A DNA stretch of 37,151 nt from Conoideocrella luteorostrata (Eukaryota; Ascomycota; Sordariomycetes; Hypocreales; Clavicipitaceae), in NCBI GenBank assembly GCA_032433595.1, contig JASWJB010000374.1, positions 1 through 37,151 of the forward strand, written 5' to 3'. This document shows, one piece after another, positions 10,117 to 20,128 of the stretch. Position 1 is the first letter of the stretch, and each line of letters starts with the position of its first letter. The translations under genes and the position numbers were made by a program. Below the pieces are notes generated by a model. That model was given only the letters and a program-made list of their open reading frames with translations, had not been told where the DNA came from and ran no database searches.

Positions 10117-13100
10117 TACTCCGTACTATAACTATGTATTATGCTCCGTACCAGTACTATACGGTACAAGACAATGTTGTTATGATGCCCAAATGTACGC
10201 CTCAAACAGGATGTCCGGGTCGGCTTCCGCGCTGTTTTGCGGCCGCTGCAGCCATTTCCCATCCAACTACTCCGTACTCTGTACTCTGTACGGAGTAGAT
10301 ACTCCGCACGGTAGTCTTCGTCGGCGCGTCCTTAATGGACATTGGACAATCTCCGCAAACAATAGGTCCATGGGTCGCGGGGCTGTTGGAGGTTAGCCTT
10401 GTGCACAATTGGCTTGTTAGCCTCTTGGGCTGGGGAAGGAATTGAGGATCGGTCGATTGTAGGGGCGGGTCGACGTTGCACTCCATCCGCCGCCATCAAC
10501 CGGCCGTTGGCTGCAACCACGAGAGGCTGAGCCCAAGCCCTTCAGCCCCTCTGCGGCGAGCGAGCTGTGCGCTGATAATGTACACCGAGTGCTCCGTAAT
10601 GTTGCAGCAAGGTACTCCGTTCTTTGGCGGGCGTTACATGGAGCTCGGGGGAGAATCATCATAAACATTGATGCGCGTTAAGCAATAACTACGGGACACT
10701 CCATGTAAAGCTACATCCTAAAACGTTGAGCTCTCGTCTCTGGTTCATCCTATCCGTGTTTTCATGTGCTAAGCCATCTTGCGTGAGCGGATCCCGTTAG
10801 CTGTATGTTATTGTATGGTATTCCTTTTGCGTATGTATGGCCTGTCTTAATTATCTCACTCTCTCACATGCATTGAATCTGCAATACGGAGTACTAGTAC
10901 GCTGCGTGCAGACAAAATGTCTTGTTAATGCATACTTCAATTCACAATGGTCCGCATTAGCGAGCGCGGCGTTCAATATGCAGTATTGTGCAACTTGTGC
11001 TTGACCCACATCTAGCACGCGGCCTACTAGTCCTCCGTATTTCGCAACTTACTGGAGTAACTTGGGTCTGCGAAGGACGAGAGAATACGGAGTACATGAC
11101 CGTAACTTTAACCGCATTATGTGACAGTTCACCCTCATTCAATGGCCTCGAGCTGCAGCACCCTCATCCCTAGCAGCTCTCCCGCTGCCGGATACACATA
11201 ACTACTACTCCGTAGTATGGCAGAATTGACAAAAATTGTTGATCTTCAGGGTCGTTTCAACTGGACAGCCGCTGCACGTTAGCGCCAGGGCGTACCTTAG
11301 CTTGGCTCTCGGTGTATGGCCGTGCCTGGCTCCTTCGGTGGTTCTTACATGCGGAGTACACACACAAACAATACTATTAGTAGGCTGTGCCGCTAAGCCA
11401 GTTTAACATTAGCCCAGGGGCATCAAGAACCATAGTTAACACCACAACTGCTAGGAACTGCCAGCTACTTGACCGCACATTGATCAGAGCGATCCTAGAC
11501 CTTCGGAGCTCATCAACTAGCATGATCTGGTCCCTTCGATCTATCACTTCATTCATCTGCATCTCGCTACCTCTGCCAATCCCCCACTATTTAGACCGGC
11601 GCCCGCCTCAGTACGGAGTACCAGTCGTGCTTGAAGCTTTGATCGAGTGGTCGTCAATCAAGCTCCTGCACTGTCCAAGGGGTAATGCGACGTTAAATTA
11701 CCGTGTCTATTGCTCCACCATGGCAACGGCCCGACAACGTCTCGTCTAATGTGATCAGTTTCAATCACTATTCCGCACTATCCGGAGTATATTATACGGA
11801 GCACAGAAGAGAGGCATTACGCAGAGGGTCGAGTCTTGTGGGACGATTGGACATGCATTCGATGCCTTCCAGTGAGACCCATTTCTATTCTCGTATCTTC
11901 CGGACGCGACGGACATGTACAAAAGTCTGGCGCCACCTCGATTTCCGGCATGGTATTGCATATTAACAAACAGACTACGGAGTACACCATGTTTACTAGC
12001 CGTCTGCATGACCATTTTCGTGCTAAGTTTCAGAATACCTTAACGCTTTCCCACGTCGCATGCGGAGTTTACTTCGTATGGAGTGCACAGCGACATATTT
12101 TTTCACTTTCGAGTTCTCGCTCACGAGGTGTTCAAAACGCACACTGAAGGTCTCCATCGTCTGTGCTATTGGATCTCCCAGGACCAGGCGCTTAGGACGA
12201 GTCTACCAAGGGATCAACGCTTGCTGATGACTTGCTCCCCTCACGCTAATATATCCAAGACCCGCAAGATGAACGATTTTGTCCATTTTCCGTCCTTGAA
12301 ATGCCATTTTAGCCCATCAGGCCTCTGCGTCATGGTCAATCTTGGCACTGGGGTCCACACCTCTGCTGAACTGACATGATAGTTAATAGAGACCCCTTGC
12401 AATACTCGTGGATGTGCGGGAAAATCCGAATTATAACGGAGTACAATTCGAAGTACGAAGTAGTTAGTTACAACCAAAAAGAAAACGGACGGATTCCCCC
12501 GTCAGACTCGGATGCCGCCTTCTCTACTACGTAGTTATAGTATCAATAAGTCAACTCCTGATGTATAGACGACAGCCCTGGATCTGAAAGAAGACTTCTT
12601 CAGTGAGCAGGCTTCTAAATTTGTGACATAAAAATATATATACCAATGTGCCAATTTCCAAACGAGGCAACTCTTTTTCTACCCCGCTCTATTTAGAACA
12701 CTTGTTCCAGTCCGTCACGTTCACGACCCGCGAAAGTTGTTCCCTTGTTGGCCAAGCGCTATCTGAAATTACATAAGTAAGATCGACAATCCGTGCGACC
12801 AATTGCTTCCAGGGATAGTTAGTCTATTCACGGCATGTTGACGATCTTTTTTTTAGGGGGCTATAGTGATGACCTGCAGTGCAAACTCATACTTTGGATG
12901 AGTTTCAGCATCGAAAGCTCGCTAATCATTATGGCGCGTCGCAGACTGTCGCCCGCTGTTTCGTCTGAACTGCGCTGTTTGGTTTCTATGCAGACCCAAC
13001 GGCCAACTTTCTAGGCTGTGGTGTTTCAGACCCTTCCAGGCCCAAAAGGGTCGTTTAGAACATCTTGGCTTGCCCTTCAGCCTGGTACTTATTTGTGCCA

Positions 13101-13319
13101 ATCTTCACTACCATGGTAATGTTCGCCGACCATTTACCCTGATACTGGCTCGGCGCAATATCCACCAGTAATTACCGCCATCCATAATACCTAAACTGAT
13201 CATGTTAATCTGTAGTGTTTGTTACAAACAGACCGTAGTAGTTCGTATAGAGCACTTCACAGTTCTTTAGGTGCTCCAGTTAATAAATCCTAGGGGGTAT
13301 CATGGAGGACTACGGAGTA
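10117..13319. repeat. Cluster of nine TACGGAGTA/TACTCCGTA elements
   Basis: Exact copies start at 10117, 10268, 10289, 10885, 11086, 11206, 11612, 11976 and 13311, in both orientations and at irregular spacing. Most plus-orientation copies are followed by C, so the wider unit is TACGGAGTAC. The outer trinucleotides TAC and GTA pair with each other, so each copy is a TAC-N3-GTA partial palindrome. Eight further exact copies lie elsewhere in the window, all outside coding sequence. Confidence 0.85.
10268..10297. repeat. Perfect 10 bp inverted repeat made of two opposed elements
   Basis: Arm TACTCCGTAC (10268-10277) and its exact complement GTACGGAGTA (10288-10297) flank a 10 nt loop that itself contains GTACTCT. 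A third, mutated copy (TACTCCGCA) follows directly. The unit could extrude as a hairpin. Confidence 0.85.
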
Positions 13320-13714
13320 CAGGAGGAAGATATTGTGTCAAATCCCAAGATAACAGCGCCGGAGATAATGTCGATCGTAAGGTAAAGGATAATTTTCAAG
13401 CGTTCTTCCCAACAATGATGGCTAAGTCAATATCAGTCATTTGTATTCTGAGCACAAGCACTGCTCTCTGGCAATCAAAGGCGTAAATCCTCAAGCCCAT
13501 GTCTGTTGCACAAGAAAATACAATGGGAAAATTACTTTCAACCGTTTTTGAGATGAGAACACGTGTTTGTTGGTCGAACAACGGCAGCCGTTGCAGTGCA
13601 ACCTACGTCCTTTCGGATTCTGCATTCCAATGCTGGGCAGCAAAATATCGCGGCGTATGATTGATTCTAATCCCAATGCTTCGCACTCCGTACGCCCCAG
13701 GAGGATAAACATCC

Positions 13715-14728
13715 CTAATACATGGGAGATTTCGTCTGCAGTCCAATCCAATCCGTTACCCTATCCAGGACCTTTGCATCCGGGTTTCCATCGTTTCCCA
13801 CATCCCTCCTCAGCGCCGTCCATACGTCGAGAAATCGCTTCTCACGTGCCGCGTCAGTCTTTCTGGCCAGCATCAACGCCATGTTTTTGAGGAAATGCCA
13901 CACTGATTCGTTGCGCCACTTGAACATCTCTGCTAGGGAGAGCGTGTTGTCGAATACCTCGGGGGCCTTGCTTGGAAACAACAATACCAGGTGTAGCAGA
14001 AACGACCACCCTGAGATGTCTTGATGGTGAAGACGGCACCATTTCTCTATGACGGGTAGGATCTGCTCGGCCACTTGCCCGTCGCGTTCTTGTGTGGTGT
14101 GTGCCGAAGCAATTACATCCCTTGCGTATGTCCAGGCGTAGTAATTCCGTGGGTGTCTTTCCGCTGCAACGCAAATAACTCTATCAAACTCATGCCGGAG
14201 ATTTATTGGTATCCCAGCCTGTTTCTGTTGGCGCAACAGCCATCGCTTGTGATTCCACAGCACAGGCGATTTAGTGTGTCGATACAAGCGGCTTCTTAAG
14301 AAGCTGTTCATAATGAATAATTCGTGCATGAGCTTCTCTCTCCGTTCTGCATCCGAGGCGAAGCCACTTGCGAGGAGCCTTTTTCTTGCGTTAGCCGCTG
14401 TGAGGTGTTCAGAGTCCATTAAGAGTATGACTGCCGTTGCACCCTCAACCGTCTTGTTGTGTATACTCTTGTCATGGAGCAGACTCTTGTTGAATATCTG
14501 GCGCGCGTGTAAGAACGCTTGGACGAGCCGTAGCTTATGGACTCCGATGTGCTCTCCATCCTGAAGTACGTACACGTCTTCATCTAGACGGTGGCTCGTG
14601 GGCAAGACTTCTATCTCGAGATACCCATCATGATTGTCTGAAAGGACTGCCGCTATTTGCTCGAATACTTCTTTATGGTTACCATATTTGAGAGCTTTCT
14701 TGACGCTTGCGTCCAATGCCCTTGACAT
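13715..14728 (-). CDS. Protein prenyltransferase alpha-subunit repeat protein (PTAR1-like)
   Basis: Intronless, 337 residues, ATG at 14728. The central and C-terminal two-thirds show PPTA-type helical repeats built around Trp: SPVLWNHKRWLL, NYYAWTYARDV, ISGWSFLLHLV and NESVWHFLKNM. These resemble the alpha subunits of farnesyl/geranylgeranyl transferases, and the overall form fits the PTAR1 branch, whose animal members pair with a beta subunit in a newer prenyltransferase acting on Golgi proteins. That function is not shown here. The N-terminal third (about residues 40-130) lacks repeats, as in PTAR1-like fungal proteins. It is divergent from GET1 and shares its promoter region. Low similarity to true FTase/GGTase alpha is judged by eye only. 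Confidence 0.85.
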   Translation of the reverse strand: MSRALDASVKKALKYGNHKEVFEQIAAVLSDNHDGYLEIEVLPTSHRLDEDVYVLQDGEHIGVHKLRLVQAFLHARQIFNKSLLHDKSIHNKTVEGATAVILLMDSEHLTAANARKRLLASGFASDAERREKLMHELFIMNSFLRSRLYRHTKSPVLWNHKRWLLRQQKQAGIPINLRHEFDRVICVAAERHPRNYYAWTYARDVIASAHTTQERDGQVAEQILPVIEKWCRLHHQDISGWSFLLHLVLLFPSKAPEVFDNTLSLAEMFKWRNESVWHFLKNMALMLARKTDAAREKRFLDVWTALRRDVGNDGNPDAKVLDRVTDWIGLQTKSPMY

Positions 14729-15043
14729 CTGAGCTCTTGGGAAATAATATACCCACGAGAGTGTTCTCGATTATCAAAACAAATAAGAGTTTAGGGTAGG
14801 TATGCGTTGTTGGACGGTAGGGTACGGTGTAGGTGGACGGAATGGGATGCCTTGGGGTTCGCTAAATTCGGACAAGCAATCCACTGGGGGTTATGTCATA
14901 CTGCCACCTAAACCTGGGAGCTCCCTCCAACCACAGAAGCAGCTTGGCCCAGAAGCACACGACAAGATTCCACGACTATTATCCCGTCTCAGCGTATCGT
15001 ACGGGCCATTTCTTCCCCTGATATTCAGCCTGCGGAACTGATA
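14729..15043. promoter_or_regulatory. Divergent promoter between PTAR1-like gene and GET1
   Basis: 315 bp separates the two ATGs, so both genes must take their core promoters from here. I see a short ACGGTAGGGTACGGTG repeat-like stretch (14813-14830) but no canonical TATA box. Confidence 0.6.
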
Positions 15044-15824
15044 ATGACGAAAATTCTGTTCATCATATTTGCCGTTGAGGCGGTGGCCCAGTTCATCAAC
15101 GCTGTAGGCGCCACGCAGATTAACAATCTGGTACGAGAAGAGCTCGGAGCATGCACCTCTCTCGACGGCAGCAAACTAACCATGGTGGCATAGATCTGGA
15201 CTCTGATTAACTTCCTGCCGATTTCTACGTCCAAAGCCGCCGCAGAACAGCGCAGAATCCAGGCCGACTACCTCAAGATCCGTCGGGAGCTGAATGCTAC
15301 GAGCAGCCAGGACGAGTTTGCGAAATGGGCCAAGCTGCGTCGACAGCACGACAAGCTGCTTGAGCAACTTGACGCTGCAAGTATGTGCCCATGTACTGAG
15401 AAAATTAGGATGGCTGAAGCGCAGAATACTAACCACGTGTACTTGTGCAGAGAAAGGACTAGAGGCTTCAAGAGCGAGGTTCGATAACTACCTCACCGCG
15501 ATCCGAATGCTCCTGACCAAAGTGCCGCAATATGTTGTCCCTTTCTGGTATGGAAAGGAACCCATGTTTTGGCTCCCATACGGATGGTTCCCATACTACG
15601 CCGAATGGATTATTTCATTCCCCCGCGCTCCATTGGGTAGTGTCAGTGCCCCATCATGGCAGCTCGCCTGCTCTGGAGTCATCACACTCCTCAGCGAGAT
15701 CATCATTTTTATTGGGAAGCAAATTTTTGCACAGCCCAAGATCAAGGTCGCTGTGCCTGCTCAAAAGTCCGCTAAGAAGACAGCTGGGTCATCGGAAGCG
15801 CCCGAGGCGAAGAAGGAACTATAG
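15044..15824 (+). CDS. GET1: GET1, ER receptor subunit for tail-anchored protein insertion
   Basis: Get1/WRB family: with Get2 it forms the ER membrane receptor that takes tail-anchored proteins from the Get3 ATPase. Exons are 15044-15130, 15194-15380 and 15451-15824, for 215 residues. Intron 1 (63 nt) has a CTAAC branch and TAG acceptor and joins ATQINNL to IWTLINFLP, as in family members; intron 2 (70 nt) falls in the coiled coil. Order: membrane helix 1 (3-23), a cytosolic coiled coil that binds Get3 (about 40-105, with [21 protein letters not shown]), then the signature [17 protein letters not shown] and two more hydrophobic segments. A Lys/Ala-rich cytosolic tail of about 30 residues ends the protein. 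The start gives the hydrophobic N terminus expected of Get1. Confidence 0.95.
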
Positions 15825-16376
15825 ATTTGTAGCATAGACTCAGGGTTAAGTTAAAACATTGCGCATAACCGATAACCACATTCATAGAGAATCCATGTAC
15901 GAAAGTTGACAGTCTACGAGTGAGATGTATCTCTTTGAAAATTTGACGCAAAGTTCCTCATTGCGAAACGCTGAGACTTTGTAACACGACAGAGAATGAC
16001 CCTTGGCAGGGTACTTGGGGATTGATCTAGGCTACTTTTTGACTCTGTCGACCACGGAGAGATCGAGAAAGCTTCGAAAGTGCCAAACAGGGTAGAGAAA
16101 CACGGTGTGTACGCACGCACGGTAGGGTGCTCGGCGGGAAGATATGGAAATATTCTGAATTGCTAGCTGATATTAATGGCATTATGTGTCGAAACTGCAC
16201 AAGAATTGGTACGTGACTATACGGAGAGCTCGTATGTCGAGGAGTCCATTTTGATTTTGTGATGGAGGAAAAATTTGAAGAGGTGGAAATTTTTGGTCGC
16301 TGAAGATAAGGTGGTAGGCAGCCCCACTTTGGAGCTCACAGCTGCACCAACTAGTTATTCCGTACGCCGTAATTGA
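15825..16376. other. Intergenic, 3' of GET1
   Basis: No gene seen. The end of the stretch may hold the unrecognisable 5' part of the HNH relic that follows. Confidence 0.5.
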
Positions 16377-17080
16377 TGCAGTACTGTGCGCTTTCATCAG
16401 ATTATCGACTACTTTCACAACAAAGATCCCGATTCCAACGGTAAATATAACCGACCAAACCTTGTTAAGCTAGTTTGTTGGTATGCAATGTCGCTAGGTT
16501 CCAAGGATAACGTCCTGCGGGCATTATTTCGCGCGATGGAGCTGCCTATAGAAGTAGGTGCTATGGACCCTTCGGAAGAGAGGACTCTTACACCTCATTA
16601 GATTGCAGGCTACTTGGTCAACAATTTCTTTACGCCGTGTAAAACTAAAGGCCAAATAAATCCTGTGCGGTAGCTATCTTACTCCATACAGTACGGGTGT
16701 CAACTGCAAGAAAGCCCCAGCCCACACCTCATTACCGCTCAGCAAGTCTGCGATCAGAACGACAGTCAACCCTCCGCGGCGACTGTTTGATGATGTTACT
16801 TTTGATCTAGAGCGAGTCAAGGAAAACTGCTTTCGCAATTCTCAACATGTTTGACAATAATATAGTCCATCTTATCAATGGCGTGGATATCGACAGACCG
16901 CGAAATGCTTTGACGCTTACACTTAGCTTTGCATCCGCCTTTGGGAATTTCGACGTTGACTTTATGTCCGTTTCCGGCCGCGCGCACACCTGTGAGATCA
17001 AAACGTGTCTGCGCAGTGGATTCAATAGAATCTTGCCTGTTACAGGGGAGCCATACCCATCTTGTAGCTTATTTACATGA
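16377..17080 (+). pseudogene. Decayed fungal HNH-endonuclease-family gene
   Basis: Pieces of one protein family appear in order but in three frames. First, 16377-16676 reads DYFHNKDPDSNGKYNRP, AMSLGSKDNVLRALFRAM and, after a TAG at 16599, GYLVNNFFTPCKTKG up to a second stop. Next, 16757-16789 reads ERQSTLRGDCL. Then, from 16786 in another frame, FDDVTFDLERVKENC. Last, 16847-17080 reads MFDNNIVHLINGVDIDRPRNA and LPVTGEPY. I recognise these as the conserved blocks of the large family of fungal HNH-nuclease-domain proteins often found near accessory genes. The catalytic part expected after RGDCL (RDRxRCV... and the HNH core) is missing. At least two stops, several frame changes and the deletion mark it as dead. 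Spliced rescue is unlikely since the stops are not bounded by splice sites. Family assignment is from memory. Confidence 0.68.
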
Positions 17081-17443
17081 CTTAAATGCATATTTGTATT
17101 GAGACGAGCCCACGAGTGACCCAAAAAAAAGGGTTAGTTCATAACTATGAATCCTAGTAACAAAAGAGCTTTTTTTATTATCAGGTTACTAACTAGCAAA
17201 AGCCTAGTAATATAGATAATATTAAACCCTTAGAAAAGGCATAATTAAGCTCCAACATATACTAAATTTAGTATTACTAATACAAAAGTTCACAAACTTG
17301 ACTCCCTGGAGAGTTGGAAAATGTCAACAGCCAGCACTGTAGGTTTGTTAGGTGGGCGACGTGAATCAAGGAGTGGTGATGATCGTACGGTGTAAAATCA
17401 TGACAAATTGGAGCGGTTTATGGTCCCGACCAAAAACTTCCAC
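17081..17443. other. AT-rich, TpA-rich island
   Basis: About 17125-17290 is strikingly AT-rich compared with its surroundings and full of TAGTAA, CTAATA and similar strings. A hand count over about 155 nt gives roughly 28 TpA against 16 ApT, a ratio in the direction produced by repeat-induced point mutation. It begins just after an A8 tract and lies beside the HNH relic. It is probably the remains of a mutated repeat; no ends or target duplications are visible. Confidence 0.5.
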
Positions 17444-19144
17444 TTAAATCAACCATTTCTTCACCACCGCACCAACAAAGCCTCCCATAGCCTTTCTCTC
17501 GCTCCAAGCCCACTTCCCAGCCGTAAATGAAGCCAATGGGATAAGTCCCAGAGTAAGCAGACCAGCAAGCCACAGATCCCAGTTCTTCGCCTTGAAGCTT
17601 GACATGCGCATATCTGCCGTCTGCAAATGCATCGGCCGCAGTTCTCTACCACCATCATACCGCGCCTCTGTATCGTAGATCAGTTCCTCGACGAGGTCGG
17701 CGCCCAGCTCCTTGCGTCGCGAGGCGACCCGTGCGATCTGCTGCATGCGCTCGCAGTTGCGCCTATAAAACCCATCCTTGTCCTCCGAGAGCAGACCAAT
17801 TTTGCGAGATAGCTCCTCAGCGGTAAATCGAAATTTGTCAAGGGGCTCGGATGTTCCGCTTGCGACCAGTCGCGGCACGTTGGAGATCTGGTCGAAGAAA
17901 AAGCCCATGACAAGCATTGGTTTTCCGTGATACAAGCCTTCGTTCGCGCTTGAGCCGCCCCCGTGCGTTAGATAGATAGCGGTATGCGGGTGATCTAGAA
18001 TGGCGCGCTGCGGCGCGAAATCGGTGAACAAGAAGGACGGGTGCTCGCCCTTCAAGAGGGAGGCAAAGGTGATGGCTTTGCCCTCCTTGAGGATGAACTG
18101 CTCGCTGGTTTCGATGTCGCGGCGACCGGATGTGGGAATGGACCAAATAACCCCGTTGATGTATCCATGATTCAAAGCAGCGAGCAATCCCTGGATAAGC
18201 TTGACCGCAGCCGTGTTGGAAAGGATAATGTGAGTTCCAAGAGCTAGGTACAGCGTCTTTTGGTGTGCTGTCAGGAAAGCTTCGTATGGCTCCCTCAATG
18301 GCTGGTAGATATCCGAGAGAATGGGACCGACGGCAGCGACCAGCGGCGGCAGGTCCTTTGGCACCTCCAGACCAAAGAAGGAGTTGATCAAGACGAGATG
18401 GTTGGGCTTGCTTGTGATTGGTATACTGTAGTGAACGCCGACGGCTTGCCGCATCTTCTTCGTCCACCTGACCCAGCGCAAGATGGACGGCAGCGCGCGG
18501 ATCATGACGAGTTCGTTCCGGATTCGCGACCACATCGAAGCGTGCTCCGAAGTCAGCGTGCCATCGAGCTGGAATCCTGGCTCGCCGGGAATGTACGAGC
18601 AAGGACAGATAAGGGCCGGCATCTGTGGGTTTACCATGGCTATGGGGAGGTGGTACTCGTATAGAATGTCCTTTGCCGCATCCACGAAAAAGTCTACTAG
18701 AAGAAAGTCGGGTTTTGTTGCCGGGTTGTCGACGATTTGCTTGAGATGCTTGTATGTCTGGGTCCAGTAGGAGTCGAACATGTACTTCGACTGTAGCACA
18801 TTGGCAAACCCTTGGGAGGAATTCCATTCTCGCATGCGCAGATAGTGTGCTTCGAGCTCCTGGTGTGATGGGCCAGGACCCATTGTGTGAAGCTTGCGGA
18901 TATAATCGTAACCTTCTGTCCAGTGCTCCTGGCCGTCAAGCGTGGCAAAATCTACAGTATGTCCTCGTTGAGCAAGGACTTTTCCTAATTCCAACACCGG
19001 GGCTGCAGAGCATAACAGTCAGCGATGCTTTATTAAAACATTCCCTACCGAGTCCTACCGAGAAGAAGGCCTACCGGCATGAGTGAAGCCGCCCACGGTC
19101 ACCACCATGAGAATTTTACGAGGGGGGTTGCGGGTGGTTGTCAT
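17444..19144 (-). CDS. UDP-glycosyltransferase, GT1 family, with C-terminal membrane anchor
   Basis: GT-B fold enzyme that would transfer a sugar from a UDP-sugar to a small lipophilic acceptor. Exon 1 (19144-19075) encodes MTTTRNPPRKILMVVTVGGF and THA. A 72 nt intron (19074-19003) leads into APVLELGKVLAQRGHTVDFA, giving the canonical N-terminal acceptor-site opening GGFTHAAPVLELG. Exon 2 ends at 17444; total 542 residues. The sugar-nucleotide signature is TDFAPQRAILDHP...THGGGSSANEGLYHGKPML, with the key His at about 370 and Glu at 378. A hydrophobic segment (WLAGLLTLGLIPLASF) near residue 505 suggests tail anchoring in the ER or another membrane, as in other fungal UGTs. Acceptor and sugar are unknown. 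Nearest functional neighbours are an esterase and a FAD monooxygenase on the same strand. Confidence 0.9.
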
Positions 19145-20128
19145 GGTTGCTGTGCTGAGAACAAAGCCACCTAGAATACTGTTTGAACGGTCAAACTGTA
19201 ACTGTTGGCAGTACGGCTAATTAACGCGAATGAAATGTGAGCAAGGCAGAATAACTTCTGTGAGATGGGCCACTACTTACCGGCCCATGCCGAATCCTGC
19301 CAACGCCGAAGATAGAACCAACGTGGCTATGCATAACATTCGGGCCGTATTATGCACTGAAATTGACTTTCATGAGTCAACCCTATTCACCGCAGTATTT
19401 ATAACTGAGAAAACTGTTGATATAGAGACCCTACTCGTGCTCGTACAACTTCACAGACAATGCTGATACGTTACTGTATGTCGAATTACCTCGCGAATTA
19501 GGCAAAATTTCACAAATTCAAGAGGATCGGTAACTGCAACAACTGCAGTAACCGGCTCAGCACAATGATAAGAACGGGAGTACCGGCGGGGCATATCATG
19601 ACCATCCTGAATCTCCACATGCCAATTACGGCTACTGGAATGAGCACGAGATTCACTGGCAGAGCAAACATGCCGAAATCCCTTTGGATTATGTATTATT
19701 TCAAGGGGCAAAGAGTCCACCGTCACAGATCCCCGAGGACTGAACTCCCTGGGTTCACTCTACCACCCGGATGTAGATCATAACGGCGCCGTAAGCATTA
19801 CGGAGAGGAGGGATCTCTTACGCACCCGTGGTCTGTACTTGTGTTCTGTATAGGGCTAGATGATTCTCACTGAGTGCCATTTGAGGGATAGGGGGGAGGG
19901 GGAGGAACGAATTTGCGTGCTTTAGATGCGCCGCTCTTGGCATCAGTCCAAGTGAAGGGAAAGGAAGTAATCATTACTGTTTGTCAACCTATTCAGCAAT
20001 AAGACACTAACCAAAATTGTAGGCTGTAGATCCACAGCAATGATTGCCAGCAGAACCGGCATTCGAGGCGTTTGAAATACGTACGCATGGGTTTCGCTGC
20101 AGCGTTGGTGATTTGTCGTGACGGGGAG
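19145..20128. other. Intergenic, no gene seen
   Basis: Upstream of the glycosyltransferase and downstream of the esterase. A G-rich run lies at about 19888-19908. No TACGGAGTA copy and no credible frame. Confidence 0.5.

Larger units (their letters stand above)
9083..13714. other. 4.6 kb gene-poor region rich in TACGGAGTA elements
   Basis: I find no frame with the composition, length or motifs of a real protein, nor any RNA gene. The first 800 bp, upstream of the protease, has purine-rich tracts (9394-9434, 9650-9735). From 10.1 to 13.3 kb, nine exact copies of TACGGAGTA or its complement occur, with many one-mismatch relatives (for example near 10147, 10592, 10613, 11352, 11790, 12062). A decayed repeat island is the most economical reading. 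An unannotated noncoding RNA cannot be excluded. Confidence 0.6.

Noticed and set aside
9890..10396. 168-codon plus-strand frame
   Set aside because: It runs through the TACTCCGTA hairpin cluster and translates to Tyr/Cys-rich repeat-derived sequence with no family resemblance.
10117..13319. Repeated short motif considered as a CRISPR-like array
   Set aside because: Copies are 9 bp, in both orientations and irregularly spaced, and the genome is eukaryotic.
9083..13714. Search for tRNA, rRNA or an intact transposon in the gene desert
   Set aside because: No T-loop/anticodon arrangement, rRNA-like block, transposase motif or long terminal repeat was found by eye; a covariance or repeat-library search would be decisive.
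17838..18827. 329-codon alternative frame on the minus strand
   Set aside because: It is a second open frame inside the glycosyltransferase gene, whose own frame carries all the family motifs.
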